A DNA stretch of 64,000 nucleotides from Symbiodinium microadriaticum (lineage: Eukaryota; Sar; Dinophyceae; Suessiales; Symbiodiniaceae). The DNA is taken from NCBI GenBank assembly GCA_001939145.1, contig LSRX01000793.1, positions 271,777-335,776 of the forward strand, in the 5' to 3' direction. The translations under genes were made by a program, and so were the position numbers. The notes under the pieces are model-generated. The model was not told where the DNA came from, ran no database searches, and was given only the letters and a program-made list of their open reading frames with translations. This document shows, in pieces, positions 24,341-35,105 of this stretch (position 1 is its first letter; each line of letters begins with the position of its first letter).

Positions 24341-24928
24341 TCAGGGTTTCAGGTTCAGGAAAGCGGTTTCCGCTTGCTCCTGAAACTGCCGCTTTCGTTT
24401 GAAGGTTTGGCGAGCTTGCTCGGCAAGTGCATCTTCACGCCAACCGCAGTGCTCGAACCACAGGTTGCGCTGGTGAAGGATCAGCAACACAAAGAGATAG
24501 CCATGGGACGGAGTCATGCGGCGCGCTGAGACGGCAATGCGCTTGACGAAAGCAAACGCTTCCTCCGCAGCGCTGGTGTTGACTCGGTCTCGAACTGTCG
24601 AAGGCCACACTGCAGGAAGCTCGCGTGCGCCGCCAGGACGGCAGCCTGTGTGACCCGACTTGAAATGAAAGTTGTCGATTGTCAGGTGGACCGCGGTCAT
24701 GGCCCTGCTCATCTTGGTTCTCTGCCGCCGCGTCTTGTGTCGCATGAAAGCGCGATAGAGGGTACAAGCGCAGTCGTTCGCCACAGTGGGGAAAGTGTTG
24801 CGTACGAACTGTCGCCTAGCTTTGCTTTTCAGCTTCGAGAAGCTGACACGCCTGGCTTTTGCGACAAAGTCAAGCATTTCAGCCAAGAAGAAGTACACCC
24901 CTGTGGGAGACTCATGGGTGTACAACAT
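24341..24928 (-). CDS. KDZ-type (Kyakuja-Dileera-Zisupton) transposase, C-terminal part
   Basis: This 195-residue frame begins with ATG at 24928 and shows the conserved end of KDZ-superfamily transposases: NDCACTLYRAF (Asp52 with the A-C pair), TIDNFHFKSGHTGC (Asp85, HF and the H..C pair) and VNTSAAEEAFAFV with RIAVSARRM (candidate Glu122 or Glu123). It ends with the hydrophobic FVLLILHQRN segment and a charged tail. These correspond to the usual D-D-E residues. A full transposase would be several hundred residues longer. The region upstream (24930-25580, minus) has protein-like, Cys-containing pieces in other frames that could be its broken or intron-split N-terminal part. No terminal inverted repeats were identified. 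It is probably a decayed or intron-interrupted copy. Confidence 0.55.
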   Translation of the reverse strand: MLYTHESPTGVYFFLAEMLDFVAKARRVSFSKLKSKARRQFVRNTFPTVANDCACTLYRAFMRHKTRRQRTKMSRAMTAVHLTIDNFHFKSGHTGCRPGGARELPAVWPSTVRDRVNTSAAEEAFAFVKRIAVSARRMTPSHGYLFVLLILHQRNLWFEHCGWREDALAEQARQTFKRKRQFQEQAETAFLNLKP

Positions 24929-25599
24929 CTGGGCAGCGGCAACGATAATTTAAGGCAAGGGCGAACCGCGCAAAGCAACCCGCCGGAGCGCCGCATGCGA
25001 GTGGTTTGGCTCCACTGTGCCCCGCAGCTAGCAGCACGTTCAGCAACGGCGAAAGCTATGGTCTTTCCGATTCGTGGCTGCACCTGACACTCGCGAACCA
25101 CGGTTGGCTGCTGCAGTTCTGCAAACTGTTGCCGGAAGCGAAAGGTTACATCTTTACTGAGCAAAGAGAACCGTGCACCGCTGTGCCTGGAGAAAGTGTA
25201 TTTGCATGAGCGGGCAACTTTTGCGACAGTGCACAAGGAAACGGGATAGTGGCAGTTTGCATGTCGATAAGCAAACACCAGAGCACGCTTCGAGCGTTGA
25301 CACAGTAGTCGTGTCAGAGCGACGCAAGCTCTGCATGGAAGACTTGGCCAAGTTTCCTGGCCAGGCCGGCCGGCTTGCAAACACAAATTGTCGCACAAGA
25401 ACTGAAGGATATGCTGTAAGTAGATGTCGGGGCCAAACACAGGCTCCGCGTCTCCTTGGACCCCGGGACCGGCGCGTGTTGACACCCTATCAAGCAATGA
25501 CTGCGAAGCGGCTTGCAGTTCCACACGGCAGCTTCTGCATTGACACAGAGTCCTGTGCGGACTTTGGCATTGACGTCTAGCACAATCTCACTGCCAACG

Positions 25600-26063
25600 C
25601 ACCGTCGGCAACAGTGCTATGATGACGAGGACACGAGTCTGGAGTTCGAGACTTGATCAAACACTTCACAAGTCACGGTGATCGCGCTGCTGCGTCAATG
25701 CGTCAAATACCGGAGTTGGTGGCATCTGCAGCGGCATTGCAACTCAATGCCGGCAAAGCACGGCTGCTGATGCATGGCAGCCGGAACGTGATCTACTTCT
25801 GTGGAATCTGCTTCCACCGGACGCCGACCCGAACTCGGAGGACTCCGACTCCGACGTCTAAATCTATACCTCAACGCAGACCGAGAGTGTATATTCACGC
25901 ATCGGTCCAGAACAAGCAGAACATCAATCCAGAACAAGCGGAACATCAATCAATGACAAGAGAGTGGCATCGCAATGCACCCTCTGTGTTCTGAGTTCTT
26001 CATGGGTCTGCAAACCTGCGTAGGCTTTCAAAGCGTCGAACGGGCGCCTCATGGAAGGCTGCC
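25600..26063. other. No supportable gene
   Basis: Only short chance frames are present. The sequence becomes AT-rich towards 26060, where the inverted repeat begins. Confidence 0.4.
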
Positions 26064-26148
26064 GGATCAAAAATATAAAAAAGGATCAAAATAAAGATAA
26101 ACAATCCAGGATCAAAAAAATAAAGAAGGATCAATTTAAAATAAAAAG
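26064..26148 (+). repeat. Left arm of AT-rich inverted repeat (GGATCAAAA units)
   Basis: GGATCAAAAATATAAAAAAG is followed by further GGATCAA units. The reverse complement recurs at 27091-27158, so the two arms face each other across about 0.95 kb. This could be the terminal inverted repeat of a small non-autonomous element. Confidence 0.6.
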
Positions 26149-26229
26149 CGAACCCGGGTTGTCACGGCTGTAAAACTGCTGCTGCGCAACTCCTTTTTTT
26201 CGGAGGTGCGGCCAAGGACTTTGTTCAGG

Positions 26230-26510
26230 TCAAGCTATTGGTGAATTCCAATTTGTGCAGTCTGGTATTTCCTCAAGCTATTGGGGAGTTCGAATTCGTG
26301 GGGCTTGGTCTTCTCTGAAGCTCTTCGTGAATTCCAATTTGTGCCGCCTGGTTTTCCCTCAAGCTATTGGGGAGTTCGAATTCGTGGGGCTTGGTCTTCT
26401 CTCAAGCTATTTGTGAATTCCAATTTGCAGCCTGGCTTTCCCAAGCTGTTGGGGCATTCGAATTCGTGGGGCCTGGTCTTCTCTCACGCTATTTCTGAAT
26501 TCCAACTTAT
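26230..26510. repeat. About 85-bp tandem repeat, three to four copies
   Basis: Units start with CAAGCTATTGG or CAAGCTGTTGG at about 26230 (partial), 26274, 26360 and 26442. Each contains a TTCGAATTCGTGG word and a GTGAATTCCAATTTG word. The spacing is 86 and 82 bp, so the units are slightly diverged. Confidence 0.7.
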
Positions 26511-26514
26511 GGGG

Positions 26515-26940
26515 TTTATTTCTTTCGGTCGCTCTTTCGTTTTTTCTCTCTTGTGCTCTTTCTGTATTTCTTGGGCTGTTGGTTTAGGATTATGTTACTA
26601 CTTGATGACAACAAGCGCACCTGCCTCTTGTGGATACGGCTTTCCTTCTGCCTCCCTGTCTGTATCTCTTTCATTTGCTGTGTCGTTCATTTGTTGTAGC
26701 TTTACTTTTTCTGTATGTCTTTCTGTCATTGTTTATGGCTGTATTTCTTTCTTTCTGTCTTTCGTTCTTTGCTGCTCTCTTCCTCTCTTTATTTATTTCT
26801 TTCGTTCGCTCTTTCGTTTTTTCTCTCTTTCTCTCTTTCCTTATTCTTTATGGCTCTCTTTCTTTCTTGCTTTCGTTCTTTCCGTCTTTCGTTCTTTCTG
26901 GAGCGGAGTTTCCCTTGTGTTTCCATGCTTAATTATAGCT
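26515..26940. repeat. Pyrimidine-rich tract (CTTT/TTCT)
   Basis: The stretch is T- and C-dominated on the plus strand with repeated CTTTCTTTC and TCGTTCTTTC words. It keeps long Ser/Phe/Leu frames open, which I regard as non-coding. Confidence 0.7.
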
Positions 26941-27090
26941 TTGTTTTGTGTTTGATGCGTATTTTTGCATTTTTGTTTTTGTTGATGTATTTCTTTTGTT
27001 GGTGCCTCTCCCACCAGAGGGCCAGGGGACCAGAGGACCAGGGAACCAGGAACACCAGAGGGCCTTAGCCCTTGATTGAGCTTTGTTTTT

Positions 27091-27158
27091 TTTGATCCTA
27101 TTTCAATTTTTATTGATCCCTTTTTAAAATTCTTGATCCTTTTATATTTTTTGATCCC
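27091..27158 (-). repeat. Right arm of AT-rich inverted repeat
   Basis: Read on the minus strand this is GGGATCAAAAAATATAAAAG followed by more GGATCAA units, matching the arm at 26064-26148. Confidence 0.6.
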
Positions 27159-27805
27159 TATCCCCGCCTCATTCAGTGTTGCGCTACATCAGGCGCAAAG
27201 CCGAAGCTTCAGTAACCCAGAAACAAGTAACCACGCCTCTTCTCCGTCCCGCATGTGGTCGTAGAATGCCTGGAACTGCGTCACGAGCGAAGGCATATGA
27301 GACCGTGCGCAGACAAAGGCATACCATGATCAGAGCAATATCGAAATCGTCAAACGAGCTCGCACAGAACATGTCACGAGCAAGCTCCATGGCGCTCATC
27401 TGGGAGGAGCTTTCAGGTAAAACGAAGTAATGAGCCGAAATGGCGATGGCAAAAACGAACCAAATTCACAGGCTACCACAGTGCTATCACTGCCACACCT
27501 TAGCAAAGAAGAGGCACGGCCAAAGGTACAAATACCCGTTACACAAGTAACCACCGCCGAATTGTCCAAACCCGCAGGTTTTGATTTTGGTAAAAGGCAA
27601 GAAGAAAACCCATTGTCCTCTGGAGCATAATACCCATAGTTCAAAGATGGAGTTGAGCACTGTGACAACTTAGGGGCCAACCGCTGCAACAAGGTGAACC
27701 CAACCTCAGGTTGGAGTTGGGCAAACCCCTACAATACCGGACAACAGCATTGTGACGTCGAAGTCTAACGGCAAAAACCCAAAGGCCGAAGAGTGCACAG
27801 ACGAC

Positions 27806-27806
27806 T

Positions 27807-27880
<74 letters not shown>

Positions 27881-27891
27881 CTACTCCTACN

Positions 27892-27941
<50 letters not shown>

Positions 27942-27990
27942 CTACTCCTACTCCTACTCCTACTCCTACTGCGACTGCGACTGCTACTGC
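27806..27990. repeat. (TAC)n and (TCCTAC)n microsatellite with an N
   Basis: A long run of TAC units is interrupted by a single N at 27891. It then changes to CTACTC and CTGCGA-type units. The true array length is probably not represented. Confidence 0.9.
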
Positions 27991-28079
27991 CACTGCTCAC
28001 CGCCACAACCCCCACAACCACCCTCACCGCATCTGCTAGTGTCACTGCTGCTACTCCTGCCCCTGCGCCTGCTCAACCC

Positions 28080-28700
28080 TCATAACTCGCAGGAATACTG
28101 CCCTACACAAACCGTCGGTACAAACCCAAAACCTTGCAAGGACGCGTTGGGAAATCCACTGAACCTGAAAACCAAATGCATAGCAAACCCAAACCCTTGC
28201 AAAAACGTGCCGGGAAGCGCATTAACCCTGAAATACCGTTGGCTGCGAACCCAAGTCGTTGACTGGGCATGTTGCGCAGATGTTAACCCTTAAAACCCGT
28301 CGGCTGGCAGACCGGAACCGTTGAGAGATCCATCAACCCTAAGAAACCGTCGGCCGACAACCTGAACCCGAGGTAAGGACACGATGGGACCTCCCCCTAG
28401 GTCCTTAACCCTATAAAAACCGTCGGCTACAAACCCAAAACCGTGCAGGGGTGTGGGGGAACTCCATTGACCCTGAAAACAGGCGAACTGTGCTCACATT
28501 GCCAACCCAAGCCCCCGTGCAAAACGGCGTTGGGAAACTCATTAACCCTAAAACTCTTTGGCCAGCAAACCCAAACCTCTTGTTGGAAGATGTACTAGCC
28601 ACACCAGCCCCTAAGCACGGTTGACCAAACCCGAACCCCTGCAAGGACGCCTCCGGAAACCCCAACAAGCCAGCGTGGCAACCCGAAACCCTTGCTAGCA
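28080..28700. repeat. Second block of the degenerate CCCTAAA-type minisatellite
   Basis: Units share ACCGTCGGCTACAAACCC, AACCTTGCAAGGACG and GGGAAACTCATTAACCCTGA words with the 21.5-22.9 kb block. All appear in one orientation here. Confidence 0.65.
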
Positions 28701-29994
28701 GCTATTGAGGAGCGCACAAAAAGCGCCGAAACAGGCAACAGCAAGGACGTCCCGGCAAAGAGGAAGGGGCATGCCCTTTATTCAAGGGTCTCGGGCCTCC
28801 GCAAACCCGGCAAAATGCTCAACTGATCTATTCGGCTTCGGGCTTCCTTTTGATTTCCTGTCCTGGGCTTGGTGCGATGACCAGTCTTGCCGAGTCTGAC
28901 AGCTTCTGTTGCAGCATCGAGCTGAGGTACGACATTTCTGTTCGGCAAGACGAGGTCGCTTTGTACAATCGCCTTCAGCCCCATCCACCACCACCTCCTT
29001 TGGTCCAACCTTTTGAAGTTGGTGGTCTGTCCGACTGCCTGCCGCCAAAACCTGCACAGTGCGCATCCAGGTGCAGTCATGTGCCCATGTTCTCTTCAGT
29101 CGACATATTGAGATAAAGAAAGCTGGGGCGACAATCCGAAGGGGCCCGGATGACTGATGTTACTCGAAGAGGCTTGAACCATGATGAACCATGGAGGTAC
29201 CAGCTTCTCACGTCTTGTTGCTAATCTCGATGCCTCTTGGACAGCAAAGGCTAGTGAACAGTGAGTGTGGGCTTCATTCAGCTGCTTCGCAGTACGCAGC
29301 CGTGTCTGGTTACGCAAAAGTTTCATTCGTGACTGATACTGTATTGCTCCTTCTGCGATGTATGCCCATACCACAGCTGAGACAGGCCTTTTCAAGCGTG
29401 GCCGCAGCGTACTTACGGCAGGGCTCCTCATCCTCATAGTGCGTGTGCCTCTGACATGACGTCACTCCTGGTAGAGTTAGTTAGCATAGACTCACACCGT
29501 GTCCGACATGCTCACGTCCGATCCGGTCGCGCACGACTGCGGATGTATCCATGAATCCGCTGCGTTTACATGCCACTTCACCGGTTTCAAGCTTCGCATT
29601 TTGGGGGCGGCGAGTTGTGCATGCAAGAGGGTGGGCTGCATCTTGCCTACGATGGACAAACTCCGGGGCATCGCGACTCTGCACTTGTAGTAGTCAGCAG
29701 TTGATCTCTGACCCTTTACTGTGCGTCACACGTGCGAGCGGGACGATCGCATCACTGCGGCTGCTTTACACACCCGCACTTTAGAGTTCATGAGTTCCAA
29801 AGATCATGAAAGACTGAACGGCAGGCTCGTTCGTGTCAAGCGAATGACGCTGAGTGCACGTATGGCTGGTAACCCATTTCTGCTGAGCGCCGAAAGGTTG
29901 AGATAAAAGTGTAACTGTTCGTGTCGCTCGAGATGGTCTCCGTCGGAGTTCGCAAAGCCAAAAGCCCATATGCGCACACCGTAGCGCCAACGGG
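28701..29994. other. No supportable gene
   Basis: Short open frames occur on both strands without a recognisable domain. This stretch lies beyond the 3' end of the Gly/Tyr-rich gene. It may hold its untranslated region, but I see no clear signal. Confidence 0.35.
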
Positions 29995-30970
29995 CTAGAA
30001 GTCGCCCTCCAGGCCTCCGCCACCCTTGTCGCCCTTGCCACCATAGTATCCTCCTGCAGGGGCAAGTAACGTCTGCACTTTCCTCCCGCTGCACCGCGGC
30101 CTCCACCACCTCCTTGTGCGTAGTAACCTCCTGGTCGCTGCGATGCGAAGTTTGACCGGCTGTACTGTGCACTAACTAAGAGCATCAGAGTGGACTGAGG
30201 GACGCACCGCCTCCTCCACCGCCTTGGGCATAGAAACCACCTCGCACTTACCGTCATGAGTCGCAAATGAATGTGGCTTCTCAACCCAAAACACCACATC
30301 AATGCCTCCTCCTCCGCCCTGCGCGTAGTAACCGCCGCCACCTCCCCCGTCTCCTCCTCCCTTGGAGTAGTAGCCACCTCCTGCTTCGAAATCTCACAGC
30401 GTCTACACCTGTCTAGGAGGCCTCCAGCTATGCAGCCTCCACCACCGCCTTGTGAGTAGTACCCACCGCCGCCACCCCCTTTTTGGGAGTAGTAGCCGCC
30501 TCGCATCCACCAGAGACCAGAGGTTGCCCGTAAATGCTACTTTAAACTCCATCTCATGTCCAGGCTGCGTCCGGGCCTCCTCCATCGCCTCCTTTGCCTT
30601 GGTAAACAGCTTCGTACACTGCCAGGTCAACCGTGATGCTGCGGAGGCCTTGGGAGTAGTAGCCCCCACCGCCACCGCCGCCCTTCCCATAGTACCTGCC
30701 AGCTGCACATGGAGCAGAGTTCCGACGACCGCCCTTGACACAATAACCGCCGCTCTGCGTGCCCGCCACCACCATCGCCACCTTTGCCTGAAAGCAATTG
30801 GCTGCGTGGGGGGTGTATGGCCATCTGCCACTGAGGCCGAGCCTTTGCCACCGTAGTAGCCACCGCCACCTCCACCTTTCTCCCCTGCAGCAGCATGCAC
30901 ACTGTGCTTCTTGTTACTGTTCTTCTGCGGGCGCTGTTGCTGCTGGACTTGGTGACGATGTGTTCTGCTG
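29995..30970 (-). CDS. 3' exons of an intron-rich gene: Gly/Tyr-rich C-terminal region
   Basis: The minus strand encodes a string of small exons with GGGGGGYY-type repeats: EKGGGGGGYYGGKG (about 30850-30895), GRYYGKGGGGGGGYYSQG (about 30655-30700), GGYYSQKGGGGGGYYSQGGG (about 30430-30500), GGYYSKGGGDGGGGGYYAQG (about 30300-30385), GGFYAQGGGGGG (about 30200-30245), GGYYAQGGGGGRGAAGG (about 30080-30130) and GGYYGGKGDKGGGGLEGDF (29998-30053), which ends in TAG at 29995-29997. Between them lie short introns of roughly 45-100 bp that begin with GC and end in AG before G. Such low-complexity tails occur in RNA-binding, cell-wall and structural proteins; nothing here decides which. The exons upstream in the same orientation (31-42 kb) look coiled-coil and are taken as the same gene by strand and adjacency. 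Confidence 0.55.
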
Positions 30971-31001
30971 CTCAGCAAGGCCCATCAAGAAGCTTAGAGC
31001 G

Positions 31002-32813
31002 TCAGGCCTCTAGGACTGTCTCGAGCATCTCCTGAACCTGACCAGAGCGAACATCCAGAAAACTGCAGAGCCACAGAATGCCAGAGCCTGAGTACCGGGG
31101 TACCTCTGAGCGCCCTACCCATGCCCTTTCCAACCCATCTCTTTGCAGACATGGCTGCTGCTGTCTGGGCCTTGGAGGGAAACAGACGTCTCCAAAACGT
31201 TCGCTAAGGTTCATGACAGCCTTCCTTTGGGGCTCTTGCAGATGCGCCTTTGCCACCTCCACCTCAGGAAAACGGAGCAGGAGTGAGGAAAGCCTGATGC
31301 ACCAGTGGCCGACCTTGATCCTTCTTCGTCAAGGCTACGTTGGCTTTGACGATATCCTTCGCAATGTCCTCAACCGTATATCCTGTGCCATGTCATAGGC
31401 ATGGAATAAAAGCATTGCAGCCTTGCGCTTGCGAGAGCACGGTACCCCGTGCCTTCTGGCACACCACCTCTGTCAGGAACTGCACCAATGATGATGGTCT
31501 TTACCTGACATCAGCTGTGTGCCATGCTGTGCTTTTCTTAAGGATGATGCGTCTGAGCCCGTGGCAACCGACTTCAAGGCCGTGATGGAAGAAATCTGGC
31601 CAGGATGCATCGTACTTGCTCGGCCCTAGGCAGCTTCCAGCTTCTGTCGACCTTCGGAGGCTCTTGTACCGTCTTTTCATCCGTCGCCAACATATGCCAG
31701 CTCCTAAGCTCCATCCCAAGGGTACCCGAGTATACAGAATGTCATGTTCTGAGTCGCTTGCCCGATGCTCGCCGAGCTGAGGTGGTCGCGCCAATCCATG
31801 ACGGCTGAAATGGCCTGCAGCAGAGCCAACTTATGCCAATATGGACGTATACTGCATCTGCAGCTAAGCATGAGTAGCCTCAAACAAAATGCTTGATTGA
31901 GCCTTTAGATGCACAGAACAGCTCACAGCGGAGGAACGCTGCAAGGACATTGTGCCTGGGAGATCTGCTCCATGTAGGAGTCCGCCTTCGGCGACCAAAG
32001 AAAGGCCTCGCGGAGCTAACTGCCTTCACCGCCCTCATGCACCGCCTTTGGACAACAGTCCGCGCCTGAATTGTCACGTCCAAGCGCCGTGTTAAAACTT
32101 TCCGCCTCCGCATGTCACGTCGCATTGCATCAACCATCTTCACAAGAAGGCAGCACCCAAACCTGACGGAGTACTCCTGATTGAAGACTTCCATGATCTG
32201 ATGCACGGACTTCTCCTACAAGTGGAAGAGCACTGCAGCGGTGCTTGGACGTGAGCATAGCAGCGGTGCTCCTGGTCGGGAGTCAAGTTCCAGTACGGGT
32301 AGAGCAGGTGATCACACCTGCGTTGAAGTGCCAGCCACTCAGCTTTCCAAAATAATGTCTCCAGCCTCTTGCTGCTAAGGGAAGCATCCTCAGATCAGTG
32401 CCACAAGCTGACATGTTGCAGGAGTGTGATCTCGCATCTTGCAAATGCAAGCTGGGTGTCCGCTTCAATCTTGCCCGCAATTTCGTCCAAGGCCTGGAAG
32501 ATGTCAGACTGTGCCAATTATACGATGTCTCTCGCGGCTTCGGCTCTGTGCACCTGAACTTTCTCATCAGCCGGCTCCGCTTGCGCAGTACCTTGCAATG
32601 GCTACGAGCAGTAGACGACAAGAACATGTTCCAGATATAGTGCCACAATTTGATCACAGCAGGGCAAGCTTGGGACGACACTTTTACCCTTGTAAGCACC
32701 TTTGCCGCCTCTCCTGCAATGCTCACGTTCTTAGGCCAAGTCAGCGCGATGGAGGAAAGGTGGCCTTGCTGCATAGGCGACGAAGCCAAACCTCGGAAGT
32801 CTCCAAAAGTCAT
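31002..32813 (-). CDS. Middle exons of the same minus-strand gene, coiled-coil-like
   Basis: Protein-like minus-strand pieces include EVAKAHLQEPQRKAVMNLSE near 31200-31262; RRYKSLRRSTEAGSCLGPSK with DFFHHGLEVGCHGLRRII near 31501-31770; EVFNQEYSVRFGCCLLVKMV with DAMRRDMRRRKVLTRRL near 32050-32195; and SDIFQALDEIAGKIEADTQL with AFARCEI near 32420-32510. The last is an especially clear amphipathic helix. Frames change between pieces as expected for introns. Whether all belong to one transcript with the Gly/Tyr-rich exons is inferred from strand and order. Confidence 0.45.
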
Positions 32814-32989
32814 CTCGAGATTCCAAACTCATCTCCTCTCTCCAGCTCCACCGATCTGCTTTGACCATCTGGGCAGCTGACTCTTTCGCTATTTCTTCTA
32901 TGACATCCTTTGCCTCACTCGTGGCCTGCCATCTCGCCGACGGCAAGAGGACACGTATAGGCGTTCCGAGAACACGGGCCGTCTTGAGG
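32731..32989 (-). pseudogene. Downstream half of an exon interrupted by the retroelement
   Basis: The minus-strand reading starts at the element edge with LKTARVLGTPIRVLLPSARW, then QATSEAKDVIEEIAKESAAQ and MVKADRW. The frame is open to 32731, though the exon itself may end earlier. It joins in frame, with no extra or missing base, to the piece at 42007-42076 if 32990-42006 is removed. I therefore read it as one host exon split by insertion. The sequence has mixed helical composition and no named domain. Confidence 0.6.
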
Positions 32990-33250
32990 ATTCTAGCCCC
33001 TGAAGCTAACTGCAAGAGAGAGCGAGAGAATAAAGGAGGGCGAGAGACGCAGAGAGAGCGAGAGAGAGAGCGAGAGCGAGTCTTTCCAGCCCTCCCTGCT
33101 GGAGGAAGAGCCCGGCCCGTTGGGGCGGGCGGGAGCGGATCACCGCGAAGGATCACGACTTAGGACGCCCCTGTTTAACCTGCGCACCCCTCAGAACCAG
33201 CCTTGTCGGAGAGCTCTAAACGAAGATCGGTGCAGCAGAACTTCTTAGCA
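32988..33250 (-). repeat. Terminal direct repeat, 3' copy (263 bp)
   Basis: This second copy abuts the tandem array on one side (33251) and host exon sequence on the other. The outer edge is ambiguous by two bases: the GG at 32988-32989 is shared with the host reading frame. Confidence 0.9.
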
Positions 33251-35104
33251 GTTCGGCCGGATTCACTAGTCCGTTACGTGAGGTGCGCGAAGGAACCGGA
33301 AAAGCGTGCACATGCAAGCACTCCTTTTTCGGATGGCTGCAGCCGGAGCCCACGATCCAGATCACCGGCCGGTTGCGGACCGGAGATCATAGAGACTGCT
33401 ACGGCTGTATATTCGGTCGGTCGGCAGACGGAATAACCCGGGCCGACCGACGGGAAGGACTTTGCTGGGTATGCGGCCGGCCTACCTGCTATATACACAA
33501 AGTCCAAGGGAAATCCACCGGGAGGAAACAATTCCAGAGCGGAAAAGAATCCATCGGAAGTCCATCGGAGAGGTGGTGACCAGAGGGGACGGTGGCGGGA
33601 AAGATTCTAGCACACCGTCAGTAAACGGACGGATGCTTGAGAAGCACGGCTGCGGTTAGCACTTGCCGTTGCGAGAATCCGGACAAACAGAATACGACAT
33701 GTCGAAAAACCGTTCGGCCGGATTCACTAGTCCGTTACGTGAGGTGCGCGAAGGAACCGGAAAAGCGTGCACATGCAAGCACTCCTTTTTCGGATGGCTG
33801 CAGCCGGAGCCCACGATCCAGATCACCGGCCGGTTGCGGACCGGAGATCATAGAGACTGCTACGGCTGTATATTCGGTCGGTCGGCAGACGGAATAACCC
33901 GGGCCGACCGACGGGAAGGACTTTGCTGGGTATGCGGCCGGCCTACCTGCTATATACACAAAGTCCAAGGGAAATCCACCGGGAGGAAACAATTCCAGAG
34001 CGGAAAAGAATCCATCGGAAGTCCATCGGAGAGGTGGTGACCAGAGGGGACGGTGGCGGGAAAGATTCTAGCACACCGTCAGTAAACGGACGGATGCTTG
34101 AGAAGCACGGCTGCGGTTAGCACTTGCCGTTGCGAGAATCCGGACAAACAGAATACGACATGTCGAAAAACCGTTCGGCCGGATTCACTAGTCCGTTACG
34201 TGAGGTGCGCGAAGGAACCGGAAAAGCGTGCACATGCAAGCACTCCTTTTTCGGATGGCTGCAGCCGGAGCCCACGATCCAGATCACCGGCCGGTTGCGG
34301 ACCGGAGATCATAGAGACTGCTACGGCTGTATATTCGGTCGGTCGGCAGACGGAATAACCCGGGCCGACCGACGGGAAGGACTTTGCTGGGTATGCGGCC
34401 GGCCTACCTGCTATATACACAAAGTCCAAGGGAAATCCACCGGGAGGAAACAATTCCAGAGCGGAAAAGAATCCATCGGAAGTCCATCGGAGAGGTGGTG
34501 ACCAGAGGGGACGGTGGCGGGAAAGATTCTAGCACACCGTCAGTAAACGGACGGATGCTTGAGAAGCACGGCTGCGGTTAGCACTTGCCGTTGCGAGAAT
34601 CCGGACAAACAGAATACGACATGTCGAAAAACCGTTCGGCCGGATTCACTAGTCCGTTACGTGAGGTGCGCGAAGGAACCGGAAAAGCGTGCACATGCAA
34701 GCACTCCTTTTTCGGATGGCTGCAGCCGGAGCCCACGATCCAGATCACCGGCCGGTTGCGGACCGGAGATCATAGAGACTGCTACGGCTGTATATTCGGT
34801 CGGTCGGCAGACGGAATAACCCGGGCCGACCGACGGGAAGGACTTTGCTGGGTATGCGGCCGGCCTACCTGCTATATACACAAAGTCCAAGGGAAATCCA
34901 CCGGGAGGAAACAATTCCAGAGCGGAAAAGAATCCATCGGAAGTCCATCGGAGAGGTGGTGACCAGAGGGGACGGTGGCGGGAAAGATTCTAGCACACCG
35001 TCAGTAAACGGACGGATGCTTGAGAAGCACGGCTGCGGTTAGCACTTGCCGTTGCGAGAATCCGGACAAACAGAATACGACATGTCGAAAAACCGTTCGG
35101 CCGG
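33251..35104 (-). repeat. Four 461-bp tandem repeats plus 10 bp of a fifth
   Basis: Units start at 33251, 33712, 34173 and 34634; the partial fifth begins at 35095 and is cut by the N at 35105. Copies look identical. Each holds, on the minus strand, a TTTTT run and CGACATGTCG palindrome, then a candidate splice acceptor CTAACCGCAG directly before the 54-bp leader segment. The array could supply transcription start and trans-splicing sites for the element (inference). A Cys-containing 125-codon frame on the plus strand recurs in each unit, but I do not accept it as a gene. Confidence 0.9.
33650..33652 (-). promoter_or_regulatory. Candidate trans-splice acceptor (first unit; repeated at +461, +922, +1383)
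   Basis: On the minus strand, GCTAACCGCAG precedes CCGTGCTTCTC, which is exactly the sequence that follows the spliced leader in the 5' copy. The AG used is therefore visible by comparison. The same site recurs at about 34111, 34572 and 35033. Confidence 0.75.
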
Positions 35105-35105
35105 N
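35105..35105. other. Single N at the RT/tandem-repeat junction
   Basis: One ambiguous base joins the end of the reverse transcriptase to the fifth, truncated repeat unit. Together with the missing RNase H this suggests an imperfect assembly join. Confidence 0.8.

Noticed and set aside
26281..26955. 224-codon plus-strand frame resembling a hydrophobic membrane protein
   Set aside because: It is made from an 85-bp tandem repeat followed by a pyrimidine tract that yields Ser/Phe/Leu by composition alone.
33663..34962. A 125-codon, Cys-containing plus-strand frame recurring in each 461-bp unit
   Set aside because: It lies in what looks like the regulatory repeat of the element, the opposite strand is equally open, and its perfect conservation follows from the repeat identity rather than from selection.
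33251..35104. CRISPR-like array
   Set aside because: The units are 461 bp with no short repeat-spacer pattern, and the genome is eukaryotic.
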